A DNA stretch of 64,000 nt from NCBI RefSeq assembly GCF_038725785.1, contig NZ_CP109796.1, forward strand, positions 1,302,001 through 1,366,000, given 5' to 3'. The stretch comes from Termitidicoccus mucosus. GTDB lineage: Bacteria; Verrucomicrobiota; Verrucomicrobiia; Opitutales; Opitutaceae. The stretch's first letter is position 1. Every line of letters begins with the position of its first letter. Below, piece by piece: positions 43,589-52,632 of the stretch. Below the pieces are notes generated by a model, which saw nothing but the letters and a program-made list of their open reading frames with translations, ran no database searches and was not told the DNA's origin. The position numbers and the translations under genes are program-made.

Positions 43589-46249
43589 TCAATATTTGAT
43601 TTCGTAGGTAAAAACAAAATTCCGCTCCGCACCGGGGGCGTTTGCACCGTAGGTATAGATTTCATCAAACAGGTTGCGGACATTGAGCTGGATTTTGTGG
43701 CGCGTGCGGCCGGTTTTCCATGAGTAGCCGACGCCGGCCTCGAAGAGGCGATAGGTCGGGTTGTAGATGGTTTCGCGTCCGTCGGGCAGATAGATGACAA
43801 GGTCGTTCGCGGCGTCGGCGGCGTAGAGGACTTTGCCGGCGGGTTCGTTCGGGAAGGGAAGATCGCCATTGGGATAGGGATTGTTTACGAAAGGAAGCGT
43901 GTCGGTGACCTGCGTGCCACGGATACGGCGAGCGCTGCCGGAAACGCCGCGGGACCTGCCCTCGTAGCGAAACCCGGCGGTTATATAAAGACCCTTGAGC
44001 GGACCGGAACGGAAATTATATTTCACGCCGGTGGCGGCGCGGTGTTCGGGGGTGCGGAGCGTGGGGCCGCCGTTGAAGCCAGGGGTGCTGCCGGCGTTGT
44101 GAATCTCGGATTTGATATAGCCATACTGGCCGAATATCTGGAGTTGGTTGGGAATGATGGCCCAGTTGTAGTCAAACTCGACGCCCTTGGAGGTTTCGGA
44201 GCCGTTGATGACATCGTAGAGCACCTCGGCGTTGGAGGCTTCGTCGAAATAGCGGGCCTCGCGTTTTATGTTTTCGCGCTTGATGTCGAAATAGGCGAGG
44301 GTGAAGACAAGCTTTTCCCCAAAAAGACCGGCCTTGAAACCGATCTCCTTGCTGACTCCGTGTTCATTGGGAATGTCGAAGGTTTCGAGCCGCATCGTCC
44401 CGGTGTCCTCGTCGTATTTGGGGCGGCTGCCGGCAGTGAAATCCGGGGTAAAGGAACTGGCCATGTTCACGTAGGCGGTGAGGGAATTGACGATGCGGAA
44501 GTTGGCGCCAAACTGGTAGCTGACAGCATCATTGGCCCGTGCGCGGTCGGTGCCGCCGAGAAAATCGCGCGCGTGATTGTCAAGATAGTCGTAGCGGACG
44601 CCGCCGAAAAGCGTGGCGCGGTTTTCCCAGAGAGTGATGCGGTGGCTGAGGAACGCCCCGTAAATGTCGAGCGAGTTGTCCTCGTCGTAGGACTGGGCGT
44701 GATATAATTCGGGGTAGTCCTCGTAGCGGTAGAATTTGTTATAAGCATTGGAGCGGGGAATGCCGAGGGTGGTGTTATAATTGAGCACGGTGTCGGCTTC
44801 GCCGAGCATCCAGTGGCTGCCCACGCCGTTGAGTTCGAGGTAGGGCAGGGTCGCATTGCCGACGACGGCGGTGGGGAGCGCGGCGATGGCCTCGCGCGCG
44901 CCGGGATAAATGAGCGGGATGGCCCGCGTGGCGGCCGCGCCGGTGACAGTGTTGACGATGCGGACATTCTGGGTGTTGCCGTCATACCGCTTCTGCCACT
45001 CGGTCAGGCGCTGGAAATCGAGCGTAAAGAGCGTCACGTGGTTGAGCGCGCCGGTTTTCCAATTGGCGAGGAGGTCGGTCTGCCAGGCGGCGCTGCCCTG
45101 CCCGTTGGGCCAGTAAACGGCGGTGCCGGCGGCGATGGAGTCACTGGTCGGGTCATAGACATTGCGCCCTGAAAACTCGGAGCGGGTGCGCCCGCGCTCA
45201 TACCAGTTGAAGCTGCTGCGGAGTGAAATGTTGCGGGTGAAACGGTGCTCGAAGGTGGCCGAGACGGTGTGGGTATAGCGACTCTGCTTGGAGTTGGGGC
45301 CGGCGGCGTTGAAGTTGAACAGGGCGGGGTTGTGGATCGCATTGGTGTCGCCGTAAATGAGCGCGGTGTTCGGCGTGTCCTGGTCGGGGAAAAGCCCGTC
45401 GCCGGGCTGGCGGCGCCAAAGATCGGGCTGGAGGGAGATGGCGTAGGGAATGTAGGCGGTGGCATCGTCGTAGCGCTTGAGGTATTCGTATTCCAGCGAG
45501 AGGCTGGTGTGGCGACCGAGTTTCCAGAGGAACTGCGGGGCGACGGTCCATTGCTCCATGCGTTTGTAGGGGATGTCGTAGTCGGTTTTATGGACGGCCA
45601 TGTCCACCCGGTAGAGGAATCTTTTGGCTTTATCGAGCGGGCCGGTGGAGGAGGCCTGCGCGCGAAACAGGTTGTCGCTGCCGGTGGCGAACGAGAGGGA
45701 CTGCTCCGGCTTGGCCTTCGGTTTTTTGGTTATTATATTCACCGTGCCTCCGGGCATCACGGTGCCGTAGATTGAGGCGGCGGCGCCCTTGATGACTTCC
45801 ATGCGGTCAACATTGACCTTGTCAATCAGGCCGATGCGCCGGAAGCCGTTGCGCAGTTGCACGTTCGCATCGATGCCGCGCACGGAATAGCCGCTGTGCA
45901 GCGACTCGTAGCCGACGACGCCGCTGGTGTAGCTGGTCTGCTCGATGAACTCGAAGGCGGTGAAGTCGTCGAGAAACTCACTGGTGACGACATTGACGGA
46001 AAACGGCAGGTCGCGGAGCTTGATGGCGACGCGGGTGCCGCTGATGGTCTCCGCCGCGACATACTCGCTCATGGCGCTGGTAGTGACGGTGAACTCCTCC
46101 AGCGTCACGATCTCCGAGTCCTCCCCGGTTCCGCCGCCGGGAGAAGGGGCTCCCTGGGCTTGTCCGTTGACGCCAAGGTGAGTCAGGCAAAAGCACATGC
46201 AGGCAACTGCCATGCGGCGGGAGACGGAGTTTTGTATCAGTGTATTCAT
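43589..46249 (-). CDS. TonB-dependent outer-membrane receptor (siderophore-receptor-like barrel)
   Basis: An 886-residue receptor with signal peptide (about 1-33, ending NGQAQGA). A TonB-box-like EIVTLEEFTV is at 46-55, the plug covers about 65-190 (IKLRDLPFSVNVVTSEFLDDF; MEVIKGAAASIYGTVMPGGTVNIITKKP) and the FhuA/FpvA-like barrel ends with FVFTYEIKY, terminal Tyr. Although the barrel resembles siderophore receptors, the gene is followed by mannose-6-phosphate isomerase and lies near a LacI regulator and glycosidases, which favours a carbohydrate ligand. No SusD gene is present. It heads the receptor-manA-UroD series. Confidence 0.92.
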   Translation of the reverse strand: MNTLIQNSVSRRMAVACMCFCLTHLGVNGQAQGAPSPGGGTGEDSEIVTLEEFTVTTSAMSEYVAAETISGTRVAIKLRDLPFSVNVVTSEFLDDFTAFEFIEQTSYTSGVVGYESLHSGYSVRGIDANVQLRNGFRRIGLIDKVNVDRMEVIKGAAASIYGTVMPGGTVNIITKKPKAKPEQSLSFATGSDNLFRAQASSTGPLDKAKRFLYRVDMAVHKTDYDIPYKRMEQWTVAPQFLWKLGRHTSLSLEYEYLKRYDDATAYIPYAISLQPDLWRRQPGDGLFPDQDTPNTALIYGDTNAIHNPALFNFNAAGPNSKQSRYTHTVSATFEHRFTRNISLRSSFNWYERGRTRSEFSGRNVYDPTSDSIAAGTAVYWPNGQGSAAWQTDLLANWKTGALNHVTLFTLDFQRLTEWQKRYDGNTQNVRIVNTVTGAAATRAIPLIYPGAREAIAALPTAVVGNATLPYLELNGVGSHWMLGEADTVLNYNTTLGIPRSNAYNKFYRYEDYPELYHAQSYDEDNSLDIYGAFLSHRITLWENRATLFGGVRYDYLDNHARDFLGGTDRARANDAVSYQFGANFRIVNSLTAYVNMASSFTPDFTAGSRPKYDEDTGTMRLETFDIPNEHGVSKEIGFKAGLFGEKLVFTLAYFDIKRENIKREARYFDEASNAEVLYDVINGSETSKGVEFDYNWAIIPNQLQIFGQYGYIKSEIHNAGSTPGFNGGPTLRTPEHRAATGVKYNFRSGPLKGLYITAGFRYEGRSRGVSGSARRIRGTQVTDTLPFVNNPYPNGDLPFPNEPAGKVLYAADAANDLVIYLPDGRETIYNPTYRLFEAGVGYSWKTGRTRHKIQLNVRNLFDEIYTYGANAPGAERNFVFTYEIKY

Positions 46250-46634
46250 GGGTAATGTCGCAAAATTATTTTCGTGGGGATGCAGTGAAAATCATCAGGC
46301 GGGAAACCAGCGGGGCAGTTTTATTGGAGGCTTGAAATTGACTGGGGCAAAATTGATTCGTCCCGCGGCGTCGGAGCAACGCCCATTTCATTCACTCACG
46401 CGAACGCAATCAACGCGGCATCCTAATGCAACCAAATGCCAGGCAGATCCTCTGCAGTCATTCCCGTTTTCTGGCCTGTTTTCTTTTCCCGGGGTGGTTC
46501 GAGAACGATTTATTAATGAAGTGGCATCACCTTGAGCCGCACCTCCACCGTTCCGCCATACGCGCGCAGAAACACCTGTATATAATCCTGTTTGAGATGT
46601 ATTACTACCAGGGTCCTGGAGACAGGCTGCATGG
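46250..46634. other. Intergenic interval with a possible 39-residue ORF
   Basis: This holds the receptor's upstream region. On the minus strand 46632-46513 reads MQPVSRTLVVIHLKQDYIQV and ends VEVRLKVMPLH, three bases from the LacI stop. The pattern resembles the last beta strands of a glycosidase or a small conserved ORF, but the evidence is weak. No promoter can be assigned with confidence. Confidence 0.3.
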
Positions 46635-47660
46635 TCAAGGCCGGGGGTTTGGAGGCAAAAGCGTTTTGCCGTTCACCCAAACGCCATCGATCATGATTCG
46701 TTGCAGGGTTTCCGGGACGCCACGCTCGCCGCGGTGAATCATGGAGACAACCGTATCCACCGCGACCTCGCCAATATGCACGGAATTTTCGTAAACGCCG
46801 GACCATGGATCGTGCCTCGACGGGAAGAACGGGCACACCACGCCAACGTCCTCCGGGATTTTCAGCCCCGCGTCGCGGATGCGTTGTATAAAACGCCCGC
46901 CGCTGCTCGCGATCACCACCTCGGGGCGGTGCAGCTCATACCAGGACTTGAAATCATCCGTCGCGATGAGCGGCGGGATGAGTGGCGACCCGCCCGTGCG
47001 CAGATATTCCTCCGCCAGATAAGCCCCCAGATAATTGTGATCGACGACCTCATTGTGGTGCAGGGTGAACACAAAGCCGATTCGCTTGTAACCCATCCCC
47101 AGCAGACTGCGCATTGTCAGTTTCAACCCGCGAAACTGCGCCGATCCCACCGTGTGCAATTGCGGTTTTTTAAGGGAATAGCCGAAAGCCACCGCCGAGA
47201 ATTTTTCCCAAGGGAAAGCCGTCAAATCCACATCCGTCCGGGGCTGCGGGGTCACCAGGATGCCACGAATATTGCGCGCCGCGAGGATGGCCCCCATGCG
47301 GGCAAGGGTCATGCCGGGGGGATTTGCAAGATCGAATATCTCTATATTATATCCATAACGCTTTGCGCGGTTCACCGCGCCCTCATGATACTCGTGGAAA
47401 ATCGGACGCCAGTCCCATGCGCCCTCATTATTGACCAGCCAGGCGAGGGTGCCTTGGAACGGGCGCTCTTGCCGGTGCACACGGCGGGCGATCAGCGCCG
47501 AAAGCATGGGGTCGGGTTTGTAGCCGAGCTTTTCCGCTATCTTATGGATGCGACGGCGGGTCTTCTCCGGGATGCGCGGGTCGTCCTTGAGCGCCAGGCT
47601 CACCGTGGTTCGGTGGACTTTTGCGATTTTCGCGATGTCTGCTTGCGTGGGTAATTCCAT
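46635..47660 (-). CDS. LacI-family transcriptional regulator
   Basis: A 341-residue regulator. The N-terminal helix-turn-helix is TQADIAKIAKVHRTTVSLAL (5-24), followed by the hinge helix KIAEKLGYKPDPMLSALIARR; the C-terminal part is a periplasmic-binding-protein-like sensor (about 62-335). ML-SALIARRVHR in place of the classic hinge leucine context is common in Verrucomicrobia-type LacI proteins. It likely senses a sugar and controls the divergent operon starting at 48169; a LacI-type palindrome sits in the shared interval at 47822-47835. The receptor-manA operon may also be a target. It is probably autoregulated, given the location of the operator. Confidence 0.93.
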   Translation of the reverse strand: MELPTQADIAKIAKVHRTTVSLALKDDPRIPEKTRRRIHKIAEKLGYKPDPMLSALIARRVHRQERPFQGTLAWLVNNEGAWDWRPIFHEYHEGAVNRAKRYGYNIEIFDLANPPGMTLARMGAILAARNIRGILVTPQPRTDVDLTAFPWEKFSAVAFGYSLKKPQLHTVGSAQFRGLKLTMRSLLGMGYKRIGFVFTLHHNEVVDHNYLGAYLAEEYLRTGGSPLIPPLIATDDFKSWYELHRPEVVIASSGGRFIQRIRDAGLKIPEDVGVVCPFFPSRHDPWSGVYENSVHIGEVAVDTVVSMIHRGERGVPETLQRIMIDGVWVNGKTLLPPNPRP

Positions 47661-48168
47661 TTGGGGGCAAACGATGAATTGTTACTTTTCTGCTCTTGCT
47701 CGCTTGAGTGAATGACCCGGCAATCCTCTTCCTTGTCAAGTGCAATGACCAGGGTTGCTTTTGCAGGGAGACTCGAAACGAGGACCGTCTGCCGGAATTT
47801 TTCCTTCTTATCCTTTCTCTTGGCAAACGGTTGCCTCTCCCGAAACCTCATTCCCCTACCCCGCGCTTCTGACGAAAGATAAAGAAGAAAGAAGGCCCCT
47901 TCTTTGCATTGCCTCTTCCACTTCAAATCCGACACCAGAGCCCATTCGCATGAGTGAACACAACAAACGTTGTCTGGACGCGCAAAAACCGGAAATTGGC
48001 CGTAAATCACATTACCCAGTACCCGCATCAGGCCCAATCTCAGAAGAAACCCAAGTGCCCGAAATCCCCGCTATTTTTTCGCGCCGCTATCCTCCTTCCC
48101 GCCTATCACTGCGTTCGCCAAAACCTCATACCCATAACCCGACAATCACACCACCTCCCCTTGAAATT
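47661..48168. other. Divergent promoter interval between LacI gene and surface-protein operon
   Basis: This 508-bp interval holds the LacI-type operator at 47822-47835. It contains no convincing gene; the frame open through it on the plus strand lacks a signal peptide before 48169 and reads as non-coding. A weaker CG-centred palindrome, ACAAACGTTGT, lies near 47965. Confidence 0.5.
47822..47835. promoter_or_regulatory. Candidate LacI-family operator
   Basis: GGCAAACGGTTGCC is a 14-bp palindrome with one mismatched pair and the central CG typical of LacI/GalR operators. It sits 162 bp before the LacI gene and 334 bp before the divergent operon. Confidence 0.5.
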
Positions 48169-51100
48169 ATGAAATCATATTCCTGCCTTCGAAATTACGC
48201 CCTCGCCGGACTACTCGGTGTCCTGTTCCTGGGATTCCCGTCTTTGCACGCCACCGTCATCATGGACGACGACCTCTCGTCCTCCCTGCCCGGCACCACC
48301 AACTCCAATGCGCGCAAGACGCTCGACGTGCCGCGCAGCGCCGAGTGGTATGGCTCGACCGCTTCGTCCAGTCTCACCGAAACCACGGGGGCCTTTGCCA
48401 TGAGCACCACTGGCAACGGCCACTTTATCATCGGCAATTTCACCAACGAAGGCGTGTTCGCCACGGTGCCTGTCGGTGACACGCTGACCATCAGTTTCAA
48501 GTTCTCCCTGACTCCGGCGAGCGGCGCCAGTGTGTTGCCGTCCGCCGACGGGGTCGTGCGCATCGGCATATTCAATTCGGCGGGAGGCCGTGCCGCCGCG
48601 GATCAAATCGGAGTGTCAAACGCGATTTTCAGGGGATACAATGGATACCTGATGCTGATCAACCCCAATGCCAGCACGAAAAACGCCAATGTCCGGCGGC
48701 GCGACGTCGGCAACGACACCGACAGGCAGGCGCTCCTGAACAGCCTGAACGCCTATACAAAACTGATAACCAACGCTGCCAACAACGGTCAGACGGAGCC
48801 TCTGACGCCCGATGAAATCTATACAGGCATTTTCAAACTCACCCGACAGGCCGAGAGCAGCCTGTTGTTCGAATTTTCCATCAAAGATGCCGGCGGCGTG
48901 GAGAAATGTTATCATACTTACACGGATACCTCGGCAAACAGTGTCACCGCGTTCGATACCTTTGCCATCGGCAAAACGAACGGCACCATCGGCGCGGTCA
49001 CCGTCCACGGACTGAAGGTGGAAACCGATTCCGCGCGCCCTGTGATTGTCGGTCCGCTGGGCGACCGCTCGGTGACGGTCGGCGACTCCGTCATCCTGTC
49101 TGTCACCGCGGCCAGCGAGTCGCAGACGCATTACCAATGGTTCAAGGACGGCACCCCCATCACCGGCGCACCGGACTCGGCGGTGCTGCGCCTGCCCGGC
49201 GCACAGGAGGCGGACGGCGGCGTGTATTCCGTGACCGTGAGCAACGCCTCGGGGCAAACCGACAGCGCGGCGGGCACGCTCACCGTCAGCCCCGCGCCCG
49301 CCCAAACATGGACCTCGGACTGGGCGACGCCCGACAGCGCGGGCCGTTTCAGCTACCAGAGCGACGCGGAAGGCAACCGCATTCCCGATTTCAGCCACGC
49401 CGGCTACATGGGCGGCGGCGTGGAACCCCCGCTCGTCGGCTCCGGCAGCGGCCAGGTGCCGGTGAAAAAAAACGTGTCTGCCTCCGCCGGTGACAACCTC
49501 GCGCAAATCCAGGCCGCGATTGACGAGGTCGGCGCAATGACGCCCGACGAAAACGGCTACCGCGGCGCGGTGCTGCTTGCGAAGGGTCTCTACGAAGTCA
49601 GCGACACGATTCGCATCCCCTACTCCGGCGTGGTGCTGGCCGGCGAGGGCGGCGCCTCGGAAGACGCGACGGCCAACACCGTCATCCGCCGCACCGGCAC
49701 CGGCACGGCCCCAGTGGTCAAAATCGGCGGGCAAAAGGGTGTGAGCGCCGACCCGTATTTTACCGACCAATATGTAGCCGAAATTCCTGATACGCGCAGC
49801 AACATCACTTCCGACGTGGTGTATGTCGGGGAAACCAGCTTCCAGGTGGAAAATCCGTCGCTTTACCACGAAGGCGACGCGATTATTATCCGGCACCCCT
49901 CCACGCAGGCATGGATTGACGCGGTTGACCAAGGCGGCGCGACGGGCGCGGAGGCGGGTTTCCTGCCGTGGCAGGCGGGCAATTTCGACCTGCGCTACCA
50001 CCGTTATATTACCAACGTGGATGAGGCGACGAAGACGCTGACCGTGGACGCGCCGGTGTTTAACACGTTGAAAAAGTCGCTTTCGCAAAGCCACGTGTTT
50101 CGCTACGACGCGACCGGCATCACCACGCGCTCGGCGGTGGACAATCTTTTTATAGATATCGTGACGGAAGGGCCGAGCACGGAGAACCACGCCATGAACG
50201 CGGTCGAATTGGTGGAGACGGAAAACTGCTGGGTGCGCGACACGACCGCGCGGCACTTCGTGTGCGCCGGGATTTACGTCGGCGGCAACAGCACGCGCGC
50301 GACGGTGCTGCGCTGCCGGGCCATCGAGCCGCACTCCGCCATCAACGGCTCGCGCCGCTACAATTTCTACGCGAGCGGTGCGCAGTTGGTGCTGTTTCAG
50401 GAGTGCTACGCGCGCAACGGCCGACACTCGTTTATCACCGACGGGGCGGGCGCGACGACCTCGGGCATCGTGTTCCTGAACAGCGTGGCCGACTACAGTC
50501 TGCACACCGTCGAGGGGCATCGCCACTGGGCGCAAGCGTTGCTTTACGACAACGTGGAAATCCGTCACCCCGCCTACACCGGCCTCCCGAAAACCATCGC
50601 GCTGCACAACCGGAAAAACCAAGGCACGGTGCAGAGCCACGGCTGGTCGGCGGCGAACTCGGTGATCTGGCGCAGCAACTCCGGCGGCGCCCCCGACGCG
50701 GTTCCCACCTGGGCCATCATCGCGGAAAAACCGCCGACAGCGCAGAACTACGCCATCGGCTGCTTCGGCAACACCACCGACAACAGCACCGGCGGCATTA
50801 TTGAAGGCACCAACCAAACCGGCCTGAATCCGACCTCGCTCTACAAGGCGCAACTCGAGGAGCGCACCACGCCGCCACCGACCACCACGACCATCACGGG
50901 CATCGCACCCGGCATGTTCTTGCCCGGCGAAAGCCTGACGATTCAGGGCAAAGATTTTCCCGGCCCGGACACCGCGACGACGCTGGGCGCGATTACCAAG
51001 GTAAGCGTCGGCGGCGTCGAGGTGCCTTCGACCGACTGGCGGCGCGACTCCGACACGATCATCGTGATCACCAGGGTGCCCGCGGGCATCCCCGAGACCG

Positions 51101-52632
51101 GCAAGGCGGCTATCACGGTCGAGCTGGACAAAATGTCCGACGACGACCCGCCGCAGCCGGTGCATCTCACGCTCGTCATCGAGTCCACCAAGTCGTATTT
51201 GCTCACGCCGACCCTCGGACAAATCGCGCCCGCGCACATGACCGCCGGCGGCGACCTCGAGTTCAACGCCTCGCTCTCCAGCGCGTCCATCACCGGCGCG
51301 ATGTTCGGCTGGGAATACTTCGATGGCGCGGAATGGAAGAGTGTCGCCACGCTCGGCCCGGCCGGCTACGCCACGGCAAACAACGGCGCAGTGCTCACGC
51401 TGAAAAAAATTGCGCAAACCCTGAACAACGCGCGGCTCCGCTACACCGCGACCATCGGCAACAACCCGCCGCTGTACAGCAACGAGGTGCTGCTCACGAT
51501 TGACCCGCCGCACTCGCTCGGCGCATCCGCGCTGGCCGTTGACCACAAGGGCGTCATTTATGCCGCCAACCGCGTCAGAAACACCGTCGAATATATAGAC
51601 CTCGACGGTGCCATGCACATTCTCGCCGGCGATCCGCTCGACCCGTCCGGCTGGGTTGACGCCGTCGGCCGCGCCGCCCGCTTCAACGCCCCGCGCGGCC
51701 TCGCGCTGGGCAGCGGCACCCTCTTCGTGGCCGACACCGGCAACAACGTCATCCGCGCCGTGGACCTTGCCAGCGGCGCGGTCGCCACCCTCGCCGGCGC
51801 CCCCGTTGCCGTCACCGGCACCGACGCCTCCGCCCTTTTCGCCGACGGCCCCGCCGCCTCCGCGCGCTTCAACAAACCCGCCGGCCTCGCGCTCGACTCC
51901 GCCGGGCTGCTCTACATCGCCGACTCCGGCAACCACGCCATCCGCGTGCTCGCCGGCGGCACGGTCACGACCATCGCCGGAGAGTTGGGCGTGTCCGGCA
52001 CCGACGCCGCGCATTTCAACACGCCGCGCGGCCTCGCGCTCAGCGAGGACGAAAGCACGCTCTTCGTGGCCGACTCCGTCAACTCGGCCATTCGCGCCGT
52101 CACCCCCGCGCCCGCGCCCGGCGGGGGCTTTGTCGTGACCACTGTCGCCGGCAACCCTCCTCGCAGCGGCTACGCTGACGGCGCGGGCGGAGCCGCGCTC
52201 TTTCGCCTTCCCTCCGGCGTGACTGTCGCCGACGGCGCGCTCTACGTGGCCGACACGGAAAACTCGCTCATCCGCGTCATCGTCGGCGGCACCGTCGCGA
52301 CCCTCTCCGGCACCGCGGGCGCGCCCGGCTTCCGCGACGGCGTTTTGGCCGGCGCGCAATTCAACAAACCGGAAGCCGTCGCCGCGGATGCGCGCCGCGA
52401 CCTGCTGTTTATCGCCGACACGGGCAACCTGGCGATCCGGGTTCTCGACATCGAGACGGGCGAGACCGTGACACCGGCGATGGCACGCGCCATCGAGCCC
52501 TATGACGTGCCGGAATCGCTCGACAAAGGCAGCGGCAATTTCAGCGGCGGCGGCGCGCCCGGCGCGTCTTTTCTCCTGCTTTTGCTGATGGCGGGCTGCG
52601 TCCGTTTTCTCCTTTCTCGAAAAGAACAATGA
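48169..52632 (+). CDS. Surface multidomain protein: Ig-like, beta-helix (pectate-lyase-like), IPT/TIG, NHL repeats, C-terminal sorting tail
   Basis: A 1487-residue exported protein from ATG 48169 (signal peptide about 1-28, ending SLHA). Domains in order: N-terminal beta-sandwich (30-285); Ig-like (290-375, HYQWFKDGTPITGAPDS); right-handed beta-helix with a pectate-lyase-3-like start (381-895, IQAAIDEVGAMTPDENGYRG); IPT/TIG-like (905-1005, TITGIAPGMFLPGESL); about five NHL repeats forming a propeller (1115-1445, GLALGSGTLFVADTGNNVIR). The C-terminus SGGGAPGAS plus a hydrophobic helix and SRKEQ is a GG-CTERM-like sorting tail, implying surface attachment. It may be a lyase or glycan-binding protein; no catalytic residues can be named. 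Its TGA overlaps the next ATG (ATGA). Confidence 0.85.
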   Translation: MKSYSCLRNYALAGLLGVLFLGFPSLHATVIMDDDLSSSLPGTTNSNARKTLDVPRSAEWYGSTASSSLTETTGAFAMSTTGNGHFIIGNFTNEGVFATVPVGDTLTISFKFSLTPASGASVLPSADGVVRIGIFNSAGGRAAADQIGVSNAIFRGYNGYLMLINPNASTKNANVRRRDVGNDTDRQALLNSLNAYTKLITNAANNGQTEPLTPDEIYTGIFKLTRQAESSLLFEFSIKDAGGVEKCYHTYTDTSANSVTAFDTFAIGKTNGTIGAVTVHGLKVETDSARPVIVGPLGDRSVTVGDSVILSVTAASESQTHYQWFKDGTPITGAPDSAVLRLPGAQEADGGVYSVTVSNASGQTDSAAGTLTVSPAPAQTWTSDWATPDSAGRFSYQSDAEGNRIPDFSHAGYMGGGVEPPLVGSGSGQVPVKKNVSASAGDNLAQIQAAIDEVGAMTPDENGYRGAVLLAKGLYEVSDTIRIPYSGVVLAGEGGASEDATANTVIRRTGTGTAPVVKIGGQKGVSADPYFTDQYVAEIPDTRSNITSDVVYVGETSFQVENPSLYHEGDAIIIRHPSTQAWIDAVDQGGATGAEAGFLPWQAGNFDLRYHRYITNVDEATKTLTVDAPVFNTLKKSLSQSHVFRYDATGITTRSAVDNLFIDIVTEGPSTENHAMNAVELVETENCWVRDTTARHFVCAGIYVGGNSTRATVLRCRAIEPHSAINGSRRYNFYASGAQLVLFQECYARNGRHSFITDGAGATTSGIVFLNSVADYSLHTVEGHRHWAQALLYDNVEIRHPAYTGLPKTIALHNRKNQGTVQSHGWSAANSVIWRSNSGGAPDAVPTWAIIAEKPPTAQNYAIGCFGNTTDNSTGGIIEGTNQTGLNPTSLYKAQLEERTTPPPTTTTITGIAPGMFLPGESLTIQGKDFPGPDTATTLGAITKVSVGGVEVPSTDWRRDSDTIIVITRVPAGIPETGKAAITVELDKMSDDDPPQPVHLTLVIESTKSYLLTPTLGQIAPAHMTAGGDLEFNASLSSASITGAMFGWEYFDGAEWKSVATLGPAGYATANNGAVLTLKKIAQTLNNARLRYTATIGNNPPLYSNEVLLTIDPPHSLGASALAVDHKGVIYAANRVRNTVEYIDLDGAMHILAGDPLDPSGWVDAVGRAARFNAPRGLALGSGTLFVADTGNNVIRAVDLASGAVATLAGAPVAVTGTDASALFADGPAASARFNKPAGLALDSAGLLYIADSGNHAIRVLAGGTVTTIAGELGVSGTDAAHFNTPRGLALSEDESTLFVADSVNSAIRAVTPAPAPGGGFVVTTVAGNPPRSGYADGAGGAALFRLPSGVTVADGALYVADTENSLIRVIVGGTVATLSGTAGAPGFRDGVLAGAQFNKPEAVAADARRDLLFIADTGNLAIRVLDIETGETVTPAMARAIEPYDVPESLDKGSGNFSGGGAPGASFLLLLLMAGCVRFLLSRKEQ

